NCBI GenBank assembly: GCA_015478945.1
Contig: JABUQX010028188.1
Coordinates: 35,001 to 80,470, forward strand
Length of the DNA: 45,470 bases
Origin: Trachelipus rathkii
Lineage: Eukaryota; Arthropoda; Malacostraca; Isopoda; Trachelipodidae
Direction of reading: 5' to 3'
Both the position numbers and the translations under genes were made by a program. The notes beneath the pieces were generated by a model, which saw nothing but the letters and a program-made list of their open reading frames with translations, did no database searches and was not told the origin of the DNA. Positions 1-8,771 of the stretch are shown here, in pieces; the first letter of the stretch is position 1, and each line of letters starts with the position of its first letter.

Positions 1-2667
1 TTCATCTCAAATACTTCCAAGCTTTTTCTGGACCTAGCATTCAACTCCCACGTTTCACACCCATTACAACCGCTGGTACACAGATTTTTCAAACAGACTA
101 TCTTAACTTCCGTTGATAGAGTCCCCCCCCTTCCATATTTCCTCTGTCAGACACTCAAAAGCCTCATTCCTTCACCTATCATGTTCTATCTCCTCCTTCA
201 TCCCTCCCCCCTTACCCACTCCATCCCTAAATATCTAAAATCTTTTACTTCTTTCAATACTACCCCCCTACTCTAACCTCTAACCCCTCCCCACACCTCC
301 TCACTTTCCCTCCTCTCTCAAAACACTAACATCTTTACTCTTACCCTGGATTTATTTTTAAAGCTCCCGTTTTCCACACACTCTCTCAACTCCCTCACAA
401 AATATCCTCAGCCCTAATACCGCGTTCTTCGGGCCACTTAGGGCAGTATCTCCGCAAACAGTATCATTTCACTTCCCTTACTATCATTCCATTCATTCAA
501 TCCACCCCCCCTCCCCTCCCTCGACCATTCCCTTCCTCTGCAAACTCTCTCCATAAACAAATTGAATAGCCACGGCGACATTACAGGGCGACGCGCCGCC
601 TCAAGCCACACACCGTCCCAAACATCTCACTCTCCCTCCTAACACTCTCACACACATTCTTCCTATAAAAAGCCCTAATACCTTTTCCTAAATTACCCCC
701 CACCCCATTTTCCTCAAACACCCTCCACAGTCACCCACTATTCAACTCTTCATGTGTTTTCTCTAATCTAAAAAACATCCATAACACTTCCCTCCTCTCA
801 TACTTTTCTCCATGAGCAAACTTAGTGTGAACACTTGGTCACACACCCTCTTCGCCTCTAAAATCCTCCTTGTTCTCCCATTCTCTCTTCCGTTAAAACC
901 CTCTTACTCTCGCAATCAGTATTCTTCCGTACACTTTACCCTACCACACTTTAAAAGACATATACCCTAATATATTTCGCACATTCCATCCTTAATCCCC
1001 CTTTCCCCTCATTACAGGGGAAAACCAAACATACCATCCTCCAATCCTGTGGTACCATCACCACTCCTCCAATCATATGTATTATATAACCTATACAGCC
1101 AATCCTCCACCCCTATACCTCCTTCTGCAACATTTCCATTCTCAAACCATCCAGACCTGCGGACTTCCCTTTTTTTTCCTTTATTCAGCGCCCTAATAAT
1201 TTCCCCCAGTTGCCTGCCATTCTCCCCTCTCCCCCCCACTCCTTTCCATGATCGCCTGTGCCATATGCTACCTCCTACCCCACCCCTTCATTCTAATTAG
1301 TCCACTAAAATACTCCCCCCACCTCTTCCTCACCCTAATCCTCTCCTCCTATCCAATCCCCATCTCCCCCCTTAATCCTCCTCCCCCAACCCCTCCTTCC
1401 TCTTCCTTTTTTATTAACCTCTTCCAGAAACATCTTACTCCCCGATTCAAAATTTTCCGTCACTTTTCCTACACCATTCCTCTTTTGCTCTTCTCATCGC
1501 GCCCTCTCCACCGCCCTCTTGCTTCCACTCTAACCTTCTATATTCCTCCCAGCGTTCTTCTCCCCTACTTCCCAACCATTTCACATAACCCCCACCTTTT
1601 TCCTTTTCACCACCTCTCACCTTCTTCCTCCTCCATCCATTCACTCCCTTTCCTCTGCTTTGCACCCATCCCTTTTTAGACTCGCACCTACCCTTCTAGC
1701 CTTCTCAACGATAACTGCCATCTCTAAATCTCTTCCACTCCCCCTCCACCTCTCCAATCCCGTCCCCTGCTCACGTTTCTGCGCACCTGTCCTCCATAAC
1801 CTTCTCCTAAAACTCCCTCTACATACTATCTCCTCCAAATTTCCACCTTTAATCACTTCCACTCTCCTCTTTTTTCCCTATCCCTCACCGTCACCTCTCC
1901 TCCCACCCTTATCCCCCTGGCAATCACCAAATAGTGAATCCGATATCCCCTCCCCGCCCCTCTAAACCCATTTACATCTAATAATCTATCTCTATCTTTT
2001 CCCATTTACACACACATGATCTAGTAACCGCCTCCCCCCCGTTATCTCACTCTCCATGTATACTTTTGATTATCATTTTTTTTGAAACAAGTATTCCCCA
2101 CTATTCATTCTTCTTTCGACACATAACTCTATCAGACTTTCTCCATTATCATTCCTCTTCCCTACCCCAAAAGGTCCTTATAATTCTCCCCATCTCCTCG
2201 CTTCCCACTCCTGCATTCAAAACTCTCTTCCAATAGACAAATTTTTTCATTTACCCCCCAAAACTTTCCCAACACTCATTCAAATCTCCCCAGAAACGCT
2301 TCTCTCTCCTCCTCTCTCGCCCATTTCACAAATGGTGCAGTATGCCAAAATACAAAACCCACATATTCCCCCCGAATTTCCACTTTTACTCCACATTATC
2401 CTAGAACTCACACGTTACACAATCTCAACCTTAGTCCCAATCTCTTCCCTCATTAACTATTCCCACCCCCCGCAACTTCCCTCAGCTCTCACTCTCTCCG
2501 CTCACACCCCGATACCATAACCCTATGTAAATTTCGAAATCCAGCTCCCTTTCCTTCAACTTAGTTTCTGTATCCAACACATTCCAAACCTTTTTCCTCA
2601 TAATCCATGCAACCCCTTCCTCCCTCTTTCAAATCCTCGTTACCCCTCTCACATTCATACACCCCAT
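1..2667 (-). pseudogene. Decayed non-LTR retrotransposon ORF2 (APE endonuclease + reverse transcriptase)
   Basis: Read on the minus strand, this is the polyprotein of an endonuclease-type non-LTR retrotransposon. It starts near 2667 with MGCMNVRG, typical of an endonuclease N-terminus. Around 2160-2310, pieces such as ICLL and NAGVGSEEMGRI resemble the catalytic GDFNARVG region. A linker follows at 1447-1665 (YVKWLGSRGEERWEEYRRL, then AKEEWCRK). RT begins at 1012-1239 (EIIRALNKGKKR, GGIGVEDWLYRLYNTYDWRSG). The conserved RT block is near 540-620 (RRPVMSPWLFNLFME). C-terminal residues CETWELNARSRKSLEVFEM lie at the left edge, where the element runs out of the window. No single frame is open throughout; frameshifts and stops are frequent, so it is dead or badly sequenced. 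The coding strand is extremely purine-rich. Domain order is secure; the clade (CR1/L2-like or other) is not. Confidence 0.85.
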
Positions 2668-2810
2668 CTTAATTACCACTCACTCCTCCCCATCTTTCCC
2701 TAATTCTATATATAACTCAATCAGGCTGTACGCTTAGGGACCCCCCACCTCAGGTGCTTCCCCCCACACCTAGGGCTACCACCCGCTCACCAACCCACAA
2801 CAATACATAC
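2668..2810 (-). other. Probable 5' UTR of the left-edge non-LTR element
   Basis: On the minus strand this lies immediately upstream of the endonuclease start. It contains a GC-rich block at about 2731-2790 (several runs of five to six C on the plus strand), then the sequence turns sharply AT-rich. The compositional break near 2810 is a plausible 5' end of the insertion. No target-site duplication can be checked because the other end is outside the window. Confidence 0.4.
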
Positions 2811-3176
2811 CAATAAAAAATGGTTTAAAATAAATAATATAAAACAATATAAAAGGTTAAACCTAACCTCTAATTTATATTTATTCCCCCACCCCTTATA
2901 ACCACTTCCCTTCCTTTCTCTTTAAAATTTACCCGTTTATAAACTTATTTATCTAATCATATCTTTATCACTTACAAAATCTTTAGTAGATATAGATGCA
3001 ATGAAAAGAACAAAACAACATTAAAACAATTAATTATTTTCCTCAATAAAATAATCCCCAAAATTGAGTTTTCTTATCCACAATGTATTTAGAAAGATAA
3101 TGTCTTAAATAATATAATAGTAAATAATTATCACTCAGATTTAATTATAAAGAAATTTTCTTCTTAGTACTAGACA
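2811..3176. other. AT-rich spacer, no gene seen
   Basis: About 370 bases of AT-rich DNA with no open frame of note and no recognisable repeat. It separates the left non-LTR element from the 444-bp tandem duplication. Confidence 0.6.
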
Positions 3177-4012
3177 AAGATTCTCAAACTTTATTATTCT
3201 TTTAAATTTCTACAACGATGAAGTTCATAAACATATTTCAATGATCCGCATTAAATCTCTGAGTGGGAGAGAGAGAGAGACTTATAATAATTACGATACC
3301 CGACACTCAGACTTTCCTGGAGCTAACTTACGAACTCTGTCGTAAGGGATTTTCAATAAACTTTCTTATATTCTTAAACAAATAATATCCAAAAACACAG
3401 TTTATTTTCTTGAAAACATTCAAAGAGGAACAGATAATATTTCACTTCACGAAACACAAGAATACAAATGTCTAAAAATGCTCTACTCTTCTGTAGATGA
3501 CGAGTAATAAAAAAGGACAATTAGTAAATAAGACCACTTGTACGGTCTGTTATATAAGAGTAAATGTGATTAAAAGAACTTAACATAAATTATAATGCGA
3601 CTTGACACATTAGGAAAGATAAACATTCTTAAACTTCATCATTCTTTAAATTTCTACAACGATGAAGTTCATAAACATATTTCAATGATCCGCATCCAAA
3701 TCTTTGAGTGGGAGAGAGAGAGAGACTTATAATAATTACGGTACCTGGAACTCAGACTTTTCTGGAGCTAACTTACGAACTCTGTCGTAAGGGATTTTCA
3801 ATAAACTTTCTTATATTCTTAAACAAATAATAACTAAAAACACAGTATATTTTCTTGAAAACTTTCAAAGAGGATCAGATAATATTTCACTTCACGAAAC
3901 ATAAAAGTATAATTGATCAAAAATGCTCTACTCTTCTGTAGATGACGAGTAATAAAAATGATAATTAGGAAATAAGACCACTTGTACGGTCTGTTATATA
4001 AGATTAAATACA
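3177..4012. repeat. Tandem duplication, unit 444 bp, two copies
   Basis: The same sequence appears twice in direct orientation with an exact offset of 444 bases (tacaacgatgaagttc at 3211 and again at 3655). Both copies include a GA dinucleotide run, a stem-loop with arms TTACGA/TCGTAA, a second stem-loop with arms AGACC/GGTCT, and the phrase ctcttctgtagatgacgagt. The copies differ by scattered substitutions and small indels; the second is interrupted by (TA)n at about 4010. No coding potential is visible. It could be part of a satellite or an older duplicated transposon fragment. Confidence 0.85.
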
Positions 4013-4033
4013 GTATATATATATATATATACA

Positions 4034-4104
<71 letters not shown>
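4010..4104. repeat. (TA)n microsatellite, insertion target of Element 1
   Basis: Almost pure TA dinucleotide repeat with two short 'cag' interruptions near its start. It ends exactly where the 5' LTR of Element 1 begins. AT-rich repeat resumes immediately after the 3' LTR at 14539, so the element appears to have landed inside a TA tract. A 5-bp target duplication (TATAT-type) is possible but cannot be told apart from the repeat itself. Confidence 0.9.
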
Positions 4105-4108
<4 letters not shown>

Positions 4109-4118
4109 AGGGAGCTCA

Positions 4119-4235
4119 TTTTTAAGACACAAATATGGTGTCACATCTCATTTAAGACACACATATGGTGTCACATTATGTAAGACACAAATATGGTGTC
4201 AACTTTTCTAAGACACAAATATGGTGTCACATCAT
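4119..4235 (+). repeat. Four tandem short hairpin repeats in U3
   Basis: The motif AAGACACAAATATGGTGTC occurs four times at about 25-30 base spacing (one copy reads ACACATATGG). Each can fold as a GACAC/GTGTC stem. The same four copies are present at 12552-12673 in the other LTR. The position at the extreme 5' end of U3 suggests enhancer or repressor binding sites. This is inference; no known factor is assigned. Confidence 0.85.
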
Positions 4236-5269
4236 TTAAGTTTTGTTATTTTATTTATTTATATGTTATGTTATCAAACAATCTTCATTTATAATTTTAT
4301 ATATGACATGCTTAACCAATTACTGTTACTACTTAACTATCATATGCTCCAGCCATAGAAAAGTTTTCTTATTAATTATATGATGTTTGATTAATGATTT
4401 TGATGCTGCAAGAAGATAACTTTTTGTATGTCACATACTCAACATATAATCAACGTCTAAATCATCGTAGTAGTAGTAACGCTGGAAATTAAGAATCCAT
4501 TGTAAAATCAAAGAGACAAAGAAGATCAGGGCAAGGTTAGTCTTAAGCTTTTGTTCTACAAATCCTTTAGGGTAACAAAATTGTAAAACGTCTGAAAGAA
4601 ATATATTATGAAATACTATTAAATTAATAATAATAATACTTAAATAATATTCAATAACTTAAATTAAGGGATAAAAAGTTTATAATATTTATGTTTGACA
4701 GCTGGTTAATGGTAGTCCTAAATCAAAGGAACTTACACAAACAAAACGAAACCCCTTCCCACTGCATACTAATCGGACGGGGTAAGAGTTATTTAATTAT
4801 ATTTCATAAAATCGAATAAATAATTAAATGTTAGAATTAAATATATGCTGTCATTTAGGTTTCGTTCTTAGGTTTCGTTCTTAGGTCATTTTTGGGCTTG
4901 TTCTACATAGAAGTCCACTATATCTGTCAAGATAAATCGGGCGGATTCGGTTCTAGATTCGTTTTGCCTTGAAGTCAACGATATCTGTCTAGATAAATCG
5001 GGCGGATTTTCAATTACATTTACCCTTCCTTGTCAAGTTTAAACGTTGGATTATAATAGACGCCCCAATAAACATCAAAAATACTTCTAGTCAGAAAGTT
5101 GAAGATAAGTATGATGTTCAATAAATACTGTTGAAAAATCAGTCGTACCTGAAATAAAAATATACCAAAGCTTTCTTTATAAAATATTGTGAATAAAAAT
5201 ATAATAAAATAAAAGATCACCCTGTGAGTGATTTGATAATATCTTAGTACTTTAGAAATAAAAGAATTG

Positions 5270-5593
5270 AAATCACTCTGAACGTGATTTCACTTACCAT
5301 TAAATTGTTGTACTTGTAGTTTATTTAAATCACTCTGAACGTGATTTCACTTACCATTAAATTGTAGTAATTGTAGTTTATTTAAATCACTCTGAACGTG
5401 ATTTCACCTTCCATTAAATTGTAGTAATTGTAGTTTATTTAAAAAACTCTGAACGTGATTTCACTTACCATTAAATTGTTGTACTTGTAGTTTAGTTAAA
5501 TCACTCTGAACGTGATTTCACTTTCCATTAAATTGTAGTAATTGTAGTTTATTTAAATCACTCTGAACGTGATTTCACGAACCATTAAATTGT
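5270..5593 (+). repeat. 57-bp minisatellite, six copies, each with a perfect hairpin
   Basis: Six units start at 5270, 5327, 5384, 5441, 5498 and 5555, an exact 57-base period. Five units carry AAATCAC-TCTGAAC-GTGATTT, a perfect 7-bp inverted repeat with a 7-nt loop. The fourth has a damaged left arm (AAAAAAC) but an intact right arm. The unit continues with ttccattaaattgtagt and ends in ttatttaa. The 3' LTR has only four units, so copy number has changed since insertion or at reverse transcription. Confidence 0.93.
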
Positions 5594-6251
5594 AGTTTGT
5601 ATCTTCATACCAAATAGAATTTTATATATCAAAACTGGTCATTAAGCTTATTATGTTAGTTTCCTTAGATCATACTGGAAGTGGTCTTTCTTAGTCATTT
5701 TATAGTTTTTGCAAAGTTATACTGTTTTTGAAATACAATCACACTGTACCTAATTCACTTTCTCAGAGGAGACGGTTGTAATAGTTATAGTTTTTCCATT
5801 AAACACTATTTTACACAATCTTTCCTTCTCCTACTTTAATTACTTTAAAATAAACGATGAACCAAAGCACTCCTATAAAGCAATGCAAGTGAGCAAGAAT
5901 AATGTGGGTCTACGCGGACATTGAGACCCCGGCTAAGGAATAGGAAGAAGGTGACTCCGAAGTAAGTCATTCTGGAATCTACCGCAGCTCACGTACAAGT
6001 TAGGATACACCAGGTGACTATTAGTTTTTTTGCATCTTTTGAGGTTAGCTTAGTCTCCATGACAAATAGTTATTTATTTTTTCTATTTCTTAATTCTCGT
6101 CGTACCATTATCCAGCAAGACCATAAGGAGGTTTATATTGGCAATTTCGGAACGTTTAGATTCACTAAACAAAATTCCTCAAATATCATTAATCAAGAAT
6201 ATCTCCAGTGCCTAACCCTCCGTTTACATAAGATCACACTATAAAATTAGT

Positions 6252-6269
6252 TGGCGCCCGAACAGGGAC
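6252..6269 (+). promoter_or_regulatory. Primer-binding site (tRNA-Lys3 type)
   Basis: TGGCGCCCGAACAGGGAC is exactly complementary to the 3' 18 nucleotides of the tRNA-Lys(UUU)/Lys3 family, the primer used by HIV-1 and many other retroelements. It marks the start of minus-strand DNA synthesis and fixes the element's orientation as plus. It lies 23 nt after the LTR end at 6228, farther than the 0-8 nt usual in retroviruses and Gypsy elements. The same 18-mer occurs in Element 2 at 21614. Confidence 0.93.
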
Positions 6270-6520
6270 CCAATCGTTCCTGTTCACTGCGTTGCGCCGG
6301 ATTGTGACTGGTTCACATCCACTCTTATCAAAACATTACCAAAAGTTACAAAGTTACACTTCATTCTTTGTTTCGTTGTTCTGTGCACGTGAATTTTCAT
6401 TCAGTTAGTGCTCTGCTGTACTGTTCTCAGCTTTTCGTAGTAACATAAGAAACAAATTAAAAACAATTGCTGTACTGTTTTCAGCTTGTAGGTATAAAAG
6501 AAAACCATTTTTAAATTAAA
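6270..6520 (+). other. Element 1 leader with a 20-nt direct repeat
   Basis: Untranslated leader between the primer-binding site and the gag ATG. A near-perfect 20-nt direct repeat (tgctgtactgttctcagctt, one mismatch) lies at 6414-6433 and 6468-6487. Retroelement leaders commonly carry packaging and dimerisation signals, so this repeat is a candidate. That role is inference. Confidence 0.6.
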
Positions 6521-7471
6521 ATGGCTGAATCTCGGGAATTAATGTTTTCCAGACTAAACGCGCGTACAACTCACAAAGTCAGACGTAAATCGGAATCGGA
6601 TTTAAAAAATGAGATCCACTTAGGCCTTATGTTAAAAGATTCGGAGTTTGAAAAACAAACGTCGCGCGAATCAGATACTCATAATTTAGATGGTATATTA
6701 CTCGACTCATCGAAAGAAATCGAGTATAAACCTATTCCACAGCCACAGGCTAATACAAAACCCACTGTAAGGGACACCTTAATACCCATTTCTAAACTGA
6801 GTAAACTCACAAAAACATTAGAGTTACAAAAACAACAAGTAAATGAAATATTAGCTAGGCAAGAGCCTAAATATCAACAAGGAAGTCGTCCTCATTATGC
6901 GGTAAGACACATAGACCCTGTAGAAATACCCATTCACGAACATGACATTTCATATAGTGATACAGAGGATACACAGAGGGATATCCCATTATCACAGTAT
7001 ACATCTTACAGACCTTCATTAAAGAATCATCAACCTGGTAGAAATGTAAGACCCACTAGAGGTTTTTCACCTAATAAATACACACAGCATAAAAATACAT
7101 CACCTAGAAATTATGGGTTAGCACAACCTCCTTATTCAAATCGGGTTAAGGGTAATGAATTAGATTATAGAGAGTATAGGGAACCCCTAGACACTTCAGA
7201 AGATCACTTACCCCAGCCATATAGTTCACATAATAGGACCCAACACAATAATAGGGAACATACTTACACAGGGTTAATACAAACACCTCCTAAGCAGTTG
7301 CCTCCTTCATCATTTCATGACCGTTCCGGGAGACTAGATGCAACTAATCGTTCTTTAAATCCCGGGCTAGAAATGGAGCATCGTTTAACACTATTGGAAG
7401 AAGCTATAGTGTTATTATCTCAATTGCTGAAAAACTCAGAAATTAAAGGTAGTCGATCCCGGCAAATATAA
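6521..7471 (+). CDS. gag: Element 1 Gag, N-terminal part
   Basis: 316 codons beginning ATG in a good context (aaaATGgct). Low-complexity, hydrophilic protein rich in K, R, Q, N, P, S and T, with no membrane segment and no signal peptide. Residues 1-40 are basic. The middle is disordered and rich in prolines and tyrosines. The last 30 residues (MEHRLTLLEEAIVLLSQLL) look helical or coiled-coil and may mediate Gag assembly. It is the first ORF after the leader and stops at 7471. The capsid-like region continues in the next frame (+1), open from 7431, so the two are most likely one Gag protein joined by +1 frameshifting, or split by a single-base error. No enzymatic motif is present. Confidence 0.8.
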   Translation: MAESRELMFSRLNARTTHKVRRKSESDLKNEIHLGLMLKDSEFEKQTSRESDTHNLDGILLDSSKEIEYKPIPQPQANTKPTVRDTLIPISKLSKLTKTLELQKQQVNEILARQEPKYQQGSRPHYAVRHIDPVEIPIHEHDISYSDTEDTQRDIPLSQYTSYRPSLKNHQPGRNVRPTRGFSPNKYTQHKNTSPRNYGLAQPPYSNRVKGNELDYREYREPLDTSEDHLPQPYSSHNRTQHNNREHTYTGLIQTPPKQLPPSSFHDRSGRLDATNRSLNPGLEMEHRLTLLEEAIVLLSQLLKNSEIKGSRSRQI

Positions 7472-8771
7472 GTACGAGACGGGACAAGATCTAGTTGTAT
7501 ATTTGCGGGACTTTGAGGCCTATTGCAGTCTCCACTACCCGTCGCATTATCATCAGTGGTTGAGATTGTTGGGAAGACAGTTAGAGGGTCAATTTCTTAA
7601 ATTATATAGGTTGTTGATTAAGGATGATCGCGAGTATTTCTCGGTTCGAGATACTTTACTCAGGTGGTTTGAGGATGAGGAGAGACGTAAAAAGGAGCAT
7701 CGATTGCAAGCATATCATGCAGCACGTAGACACCAAGGTGAAAATCTCCGCATGTTTGCACTCCGCTTGGAACGACTGGCAAGACGGGCATACCGTGGGT
7801 TGGATATGCGGGACCATGATTCGCTCCGTACCGCATTCCTGTGCAGTCTTTCACCCCAAGTAGAATTTGGTGTGCGCCAGTACATTAAAATGAAACAGTT
7901 GGATGGAAAGAAACTTGTCGCATGGGACAAAATTGTGAGTTACGCTGACTCATTAGAGGCGGACGAACCTGCTTATCCGCAGGATAAAACCAATGAGGTA
8001 GGCGAACCGCAGTTCCCTAGACTTACAGAAAAAACAAAAGACGAATTGGATGAGACAACCGAATCTGTAATTCGAATCAACGCGGTCTATCCAAACTGGA
8101 CGGAAGTACTGTCAAAAAAGGATCAAGACCGGCAAAAGAAAGAATTGAAAAACAATCGTCCATCCGTCGTTGCGAATGGTAAATCGTCCGGAAAGAACTC
8201 GGGTAGTCGTTATTACAACGACGTACGACGCAGCGCTCCCTTAGATAATAATCCTCAAAAGCGGAATACTTCAGGTGTAGGCGCTAGTACCCGAGAAAAA
8301 CCAATTTGTGACTACTGTGAAAAAGTAGGTCACCAGATGCAGGAGTGCTACAAATACCTCAAAATTTGTAGCTACTGCAAAAAGAAGGGGCATGTACGTG
8401 ACGAATGCCGGTTATACAAGTCAAAACCGTCATCACCTCAGAATACCAGGCGAGTGTGTTGTCCATTCTGTCGTGGACCACATCCTGGAATAAAATGTCC
8501 TTCACAAAACTACTCGAGTGATAACTCCAGAGAACCGCCGTCCAATAGTGCTTCCCGGGAGTCGAGAACTGGCACTGTTAATAGGGTTTATACCAATTCC
8601 AAGAAGTCAGTGTGGGAGGGAAGTGACGATTCGTCCCCACCTAGAGGTGACGAACGACCACTTCCCCCTCGTAAATATTTAGACCCGTGTGAAAATTGCC
8701 AAGGGTCACATTTTGAGGGTCGTTGTCGCGGACCTGAAAATCAACCATCCGGAAAATCGGTAAACTATTAG
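7431..8771 (+). CDS. gag: Element 1 Gag, capsid + nucleocapsid
   Basis: The frame is open from 7431 and overlaps the upstream gag frame by 41 nt. There is no ATG at its head: the codon at 7503 is TTG, and reading just before it gives KYETGQDLVVYLRDFEAYC, a continuous capsid domain start. A capsid-like helical domain follows (RLLGRQLEGQFLKLYRLL, then NLRMFALRLERLARRAYRGL, LRTAFLCSLSPQVE), resembling retrotransposon Gag. The C-terminal half is basic and has four zinc knuckles: CDYCEKVGHQMQEC and CSYCKKKGHVRDEC (CX2CX4HX4C), then CPFCRGPHPGIKC and CENCQGSHFEGRC (CX2CX3HX4C). It packages RNA in the virus-like particle. Its stop at 8771 overlaps the protease-integrase frame, which is open from 8738 in the -1 frame. 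Confidence 0.88.
   Translation, partial: KTQKLKVVDPGKYKYETGQDLVVYLRDFEAYCSLHYPSHYHQWLRLLGRQLEGQFLKLYRLLIKDDREYFSVRDTLLRWFEDEERRKKEHRLQAYHAARRHQGENLRMFALRLERLARRAYRGLDMRDHDSLRTAFLCSLSPQVEFGVRQYIKMKQLDGKKLVAWDKIVSYADSLEADEPAYPQDKTNEVGEPQFPRLTEKTKDELDETTESVIRINAVYPNWTEVLSKKDQDRQKKELKNNRPSVVANGKSSGKNSGSRYYNDVRRSAPLDNNPQKRNTSGVGASTREKPICDYCEKVGHQMQECYKYLKICSYCKKKGHVRDECRLYKSKPSSPQNTRRVCCPFCRGPHPGIKCPSQNYSSDNSREPPSNSASRESRTGTVNRVYTNSKKSVWEGSDDSSPPRGDERPLPPRKYLDPCENCQGSHFEGRCRGPENQPSGKSVNY

Larger units (their letters stand above)
4105..6228 (+). repeat. 5' LTR of Element 1
   Basis: 2124 bp. It begins TGTTAGGGAGC and ends ...CGTTTACA. It aligns along its whole length with the copy at 12540-14538. 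Its parts in order are four GACAC hairpin repeats, an AT-rich stretch, a duplicated block containing gataaatcgggcggatt (about 4923-5010), a 57-bp minisatellite (5270-5593), then the promoter-proximal region. A TATA-like CTATAAAG lies at about 5873 and AATAAA-type signals occur at about 5850. Transcription start and R/U5 limits cannot be fixed from sequence alone. Confidence 0.93.

Noticed and set aside
1049..1965. Plus-strand open frames rich in Pro, Ser and Leu over the left non-LTR element
   Set aside because: They are shadows of the purine-rich minus-strand coding sequence, which shows endonuclease and RT motifs.
5270..5593. CRISPR-like array (regular repeats with palindromes)
   Set aside because: The whole 57-bp unit is repeated rather than a repeat with unique spacers; it lies inside a eukaryotic LTR, and there are no cas genes.
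7624..7930. Short overlapping frames within gag on both strands
   Set aside because: Out-of-frame shadows of the capsid coding region, with no motifs.
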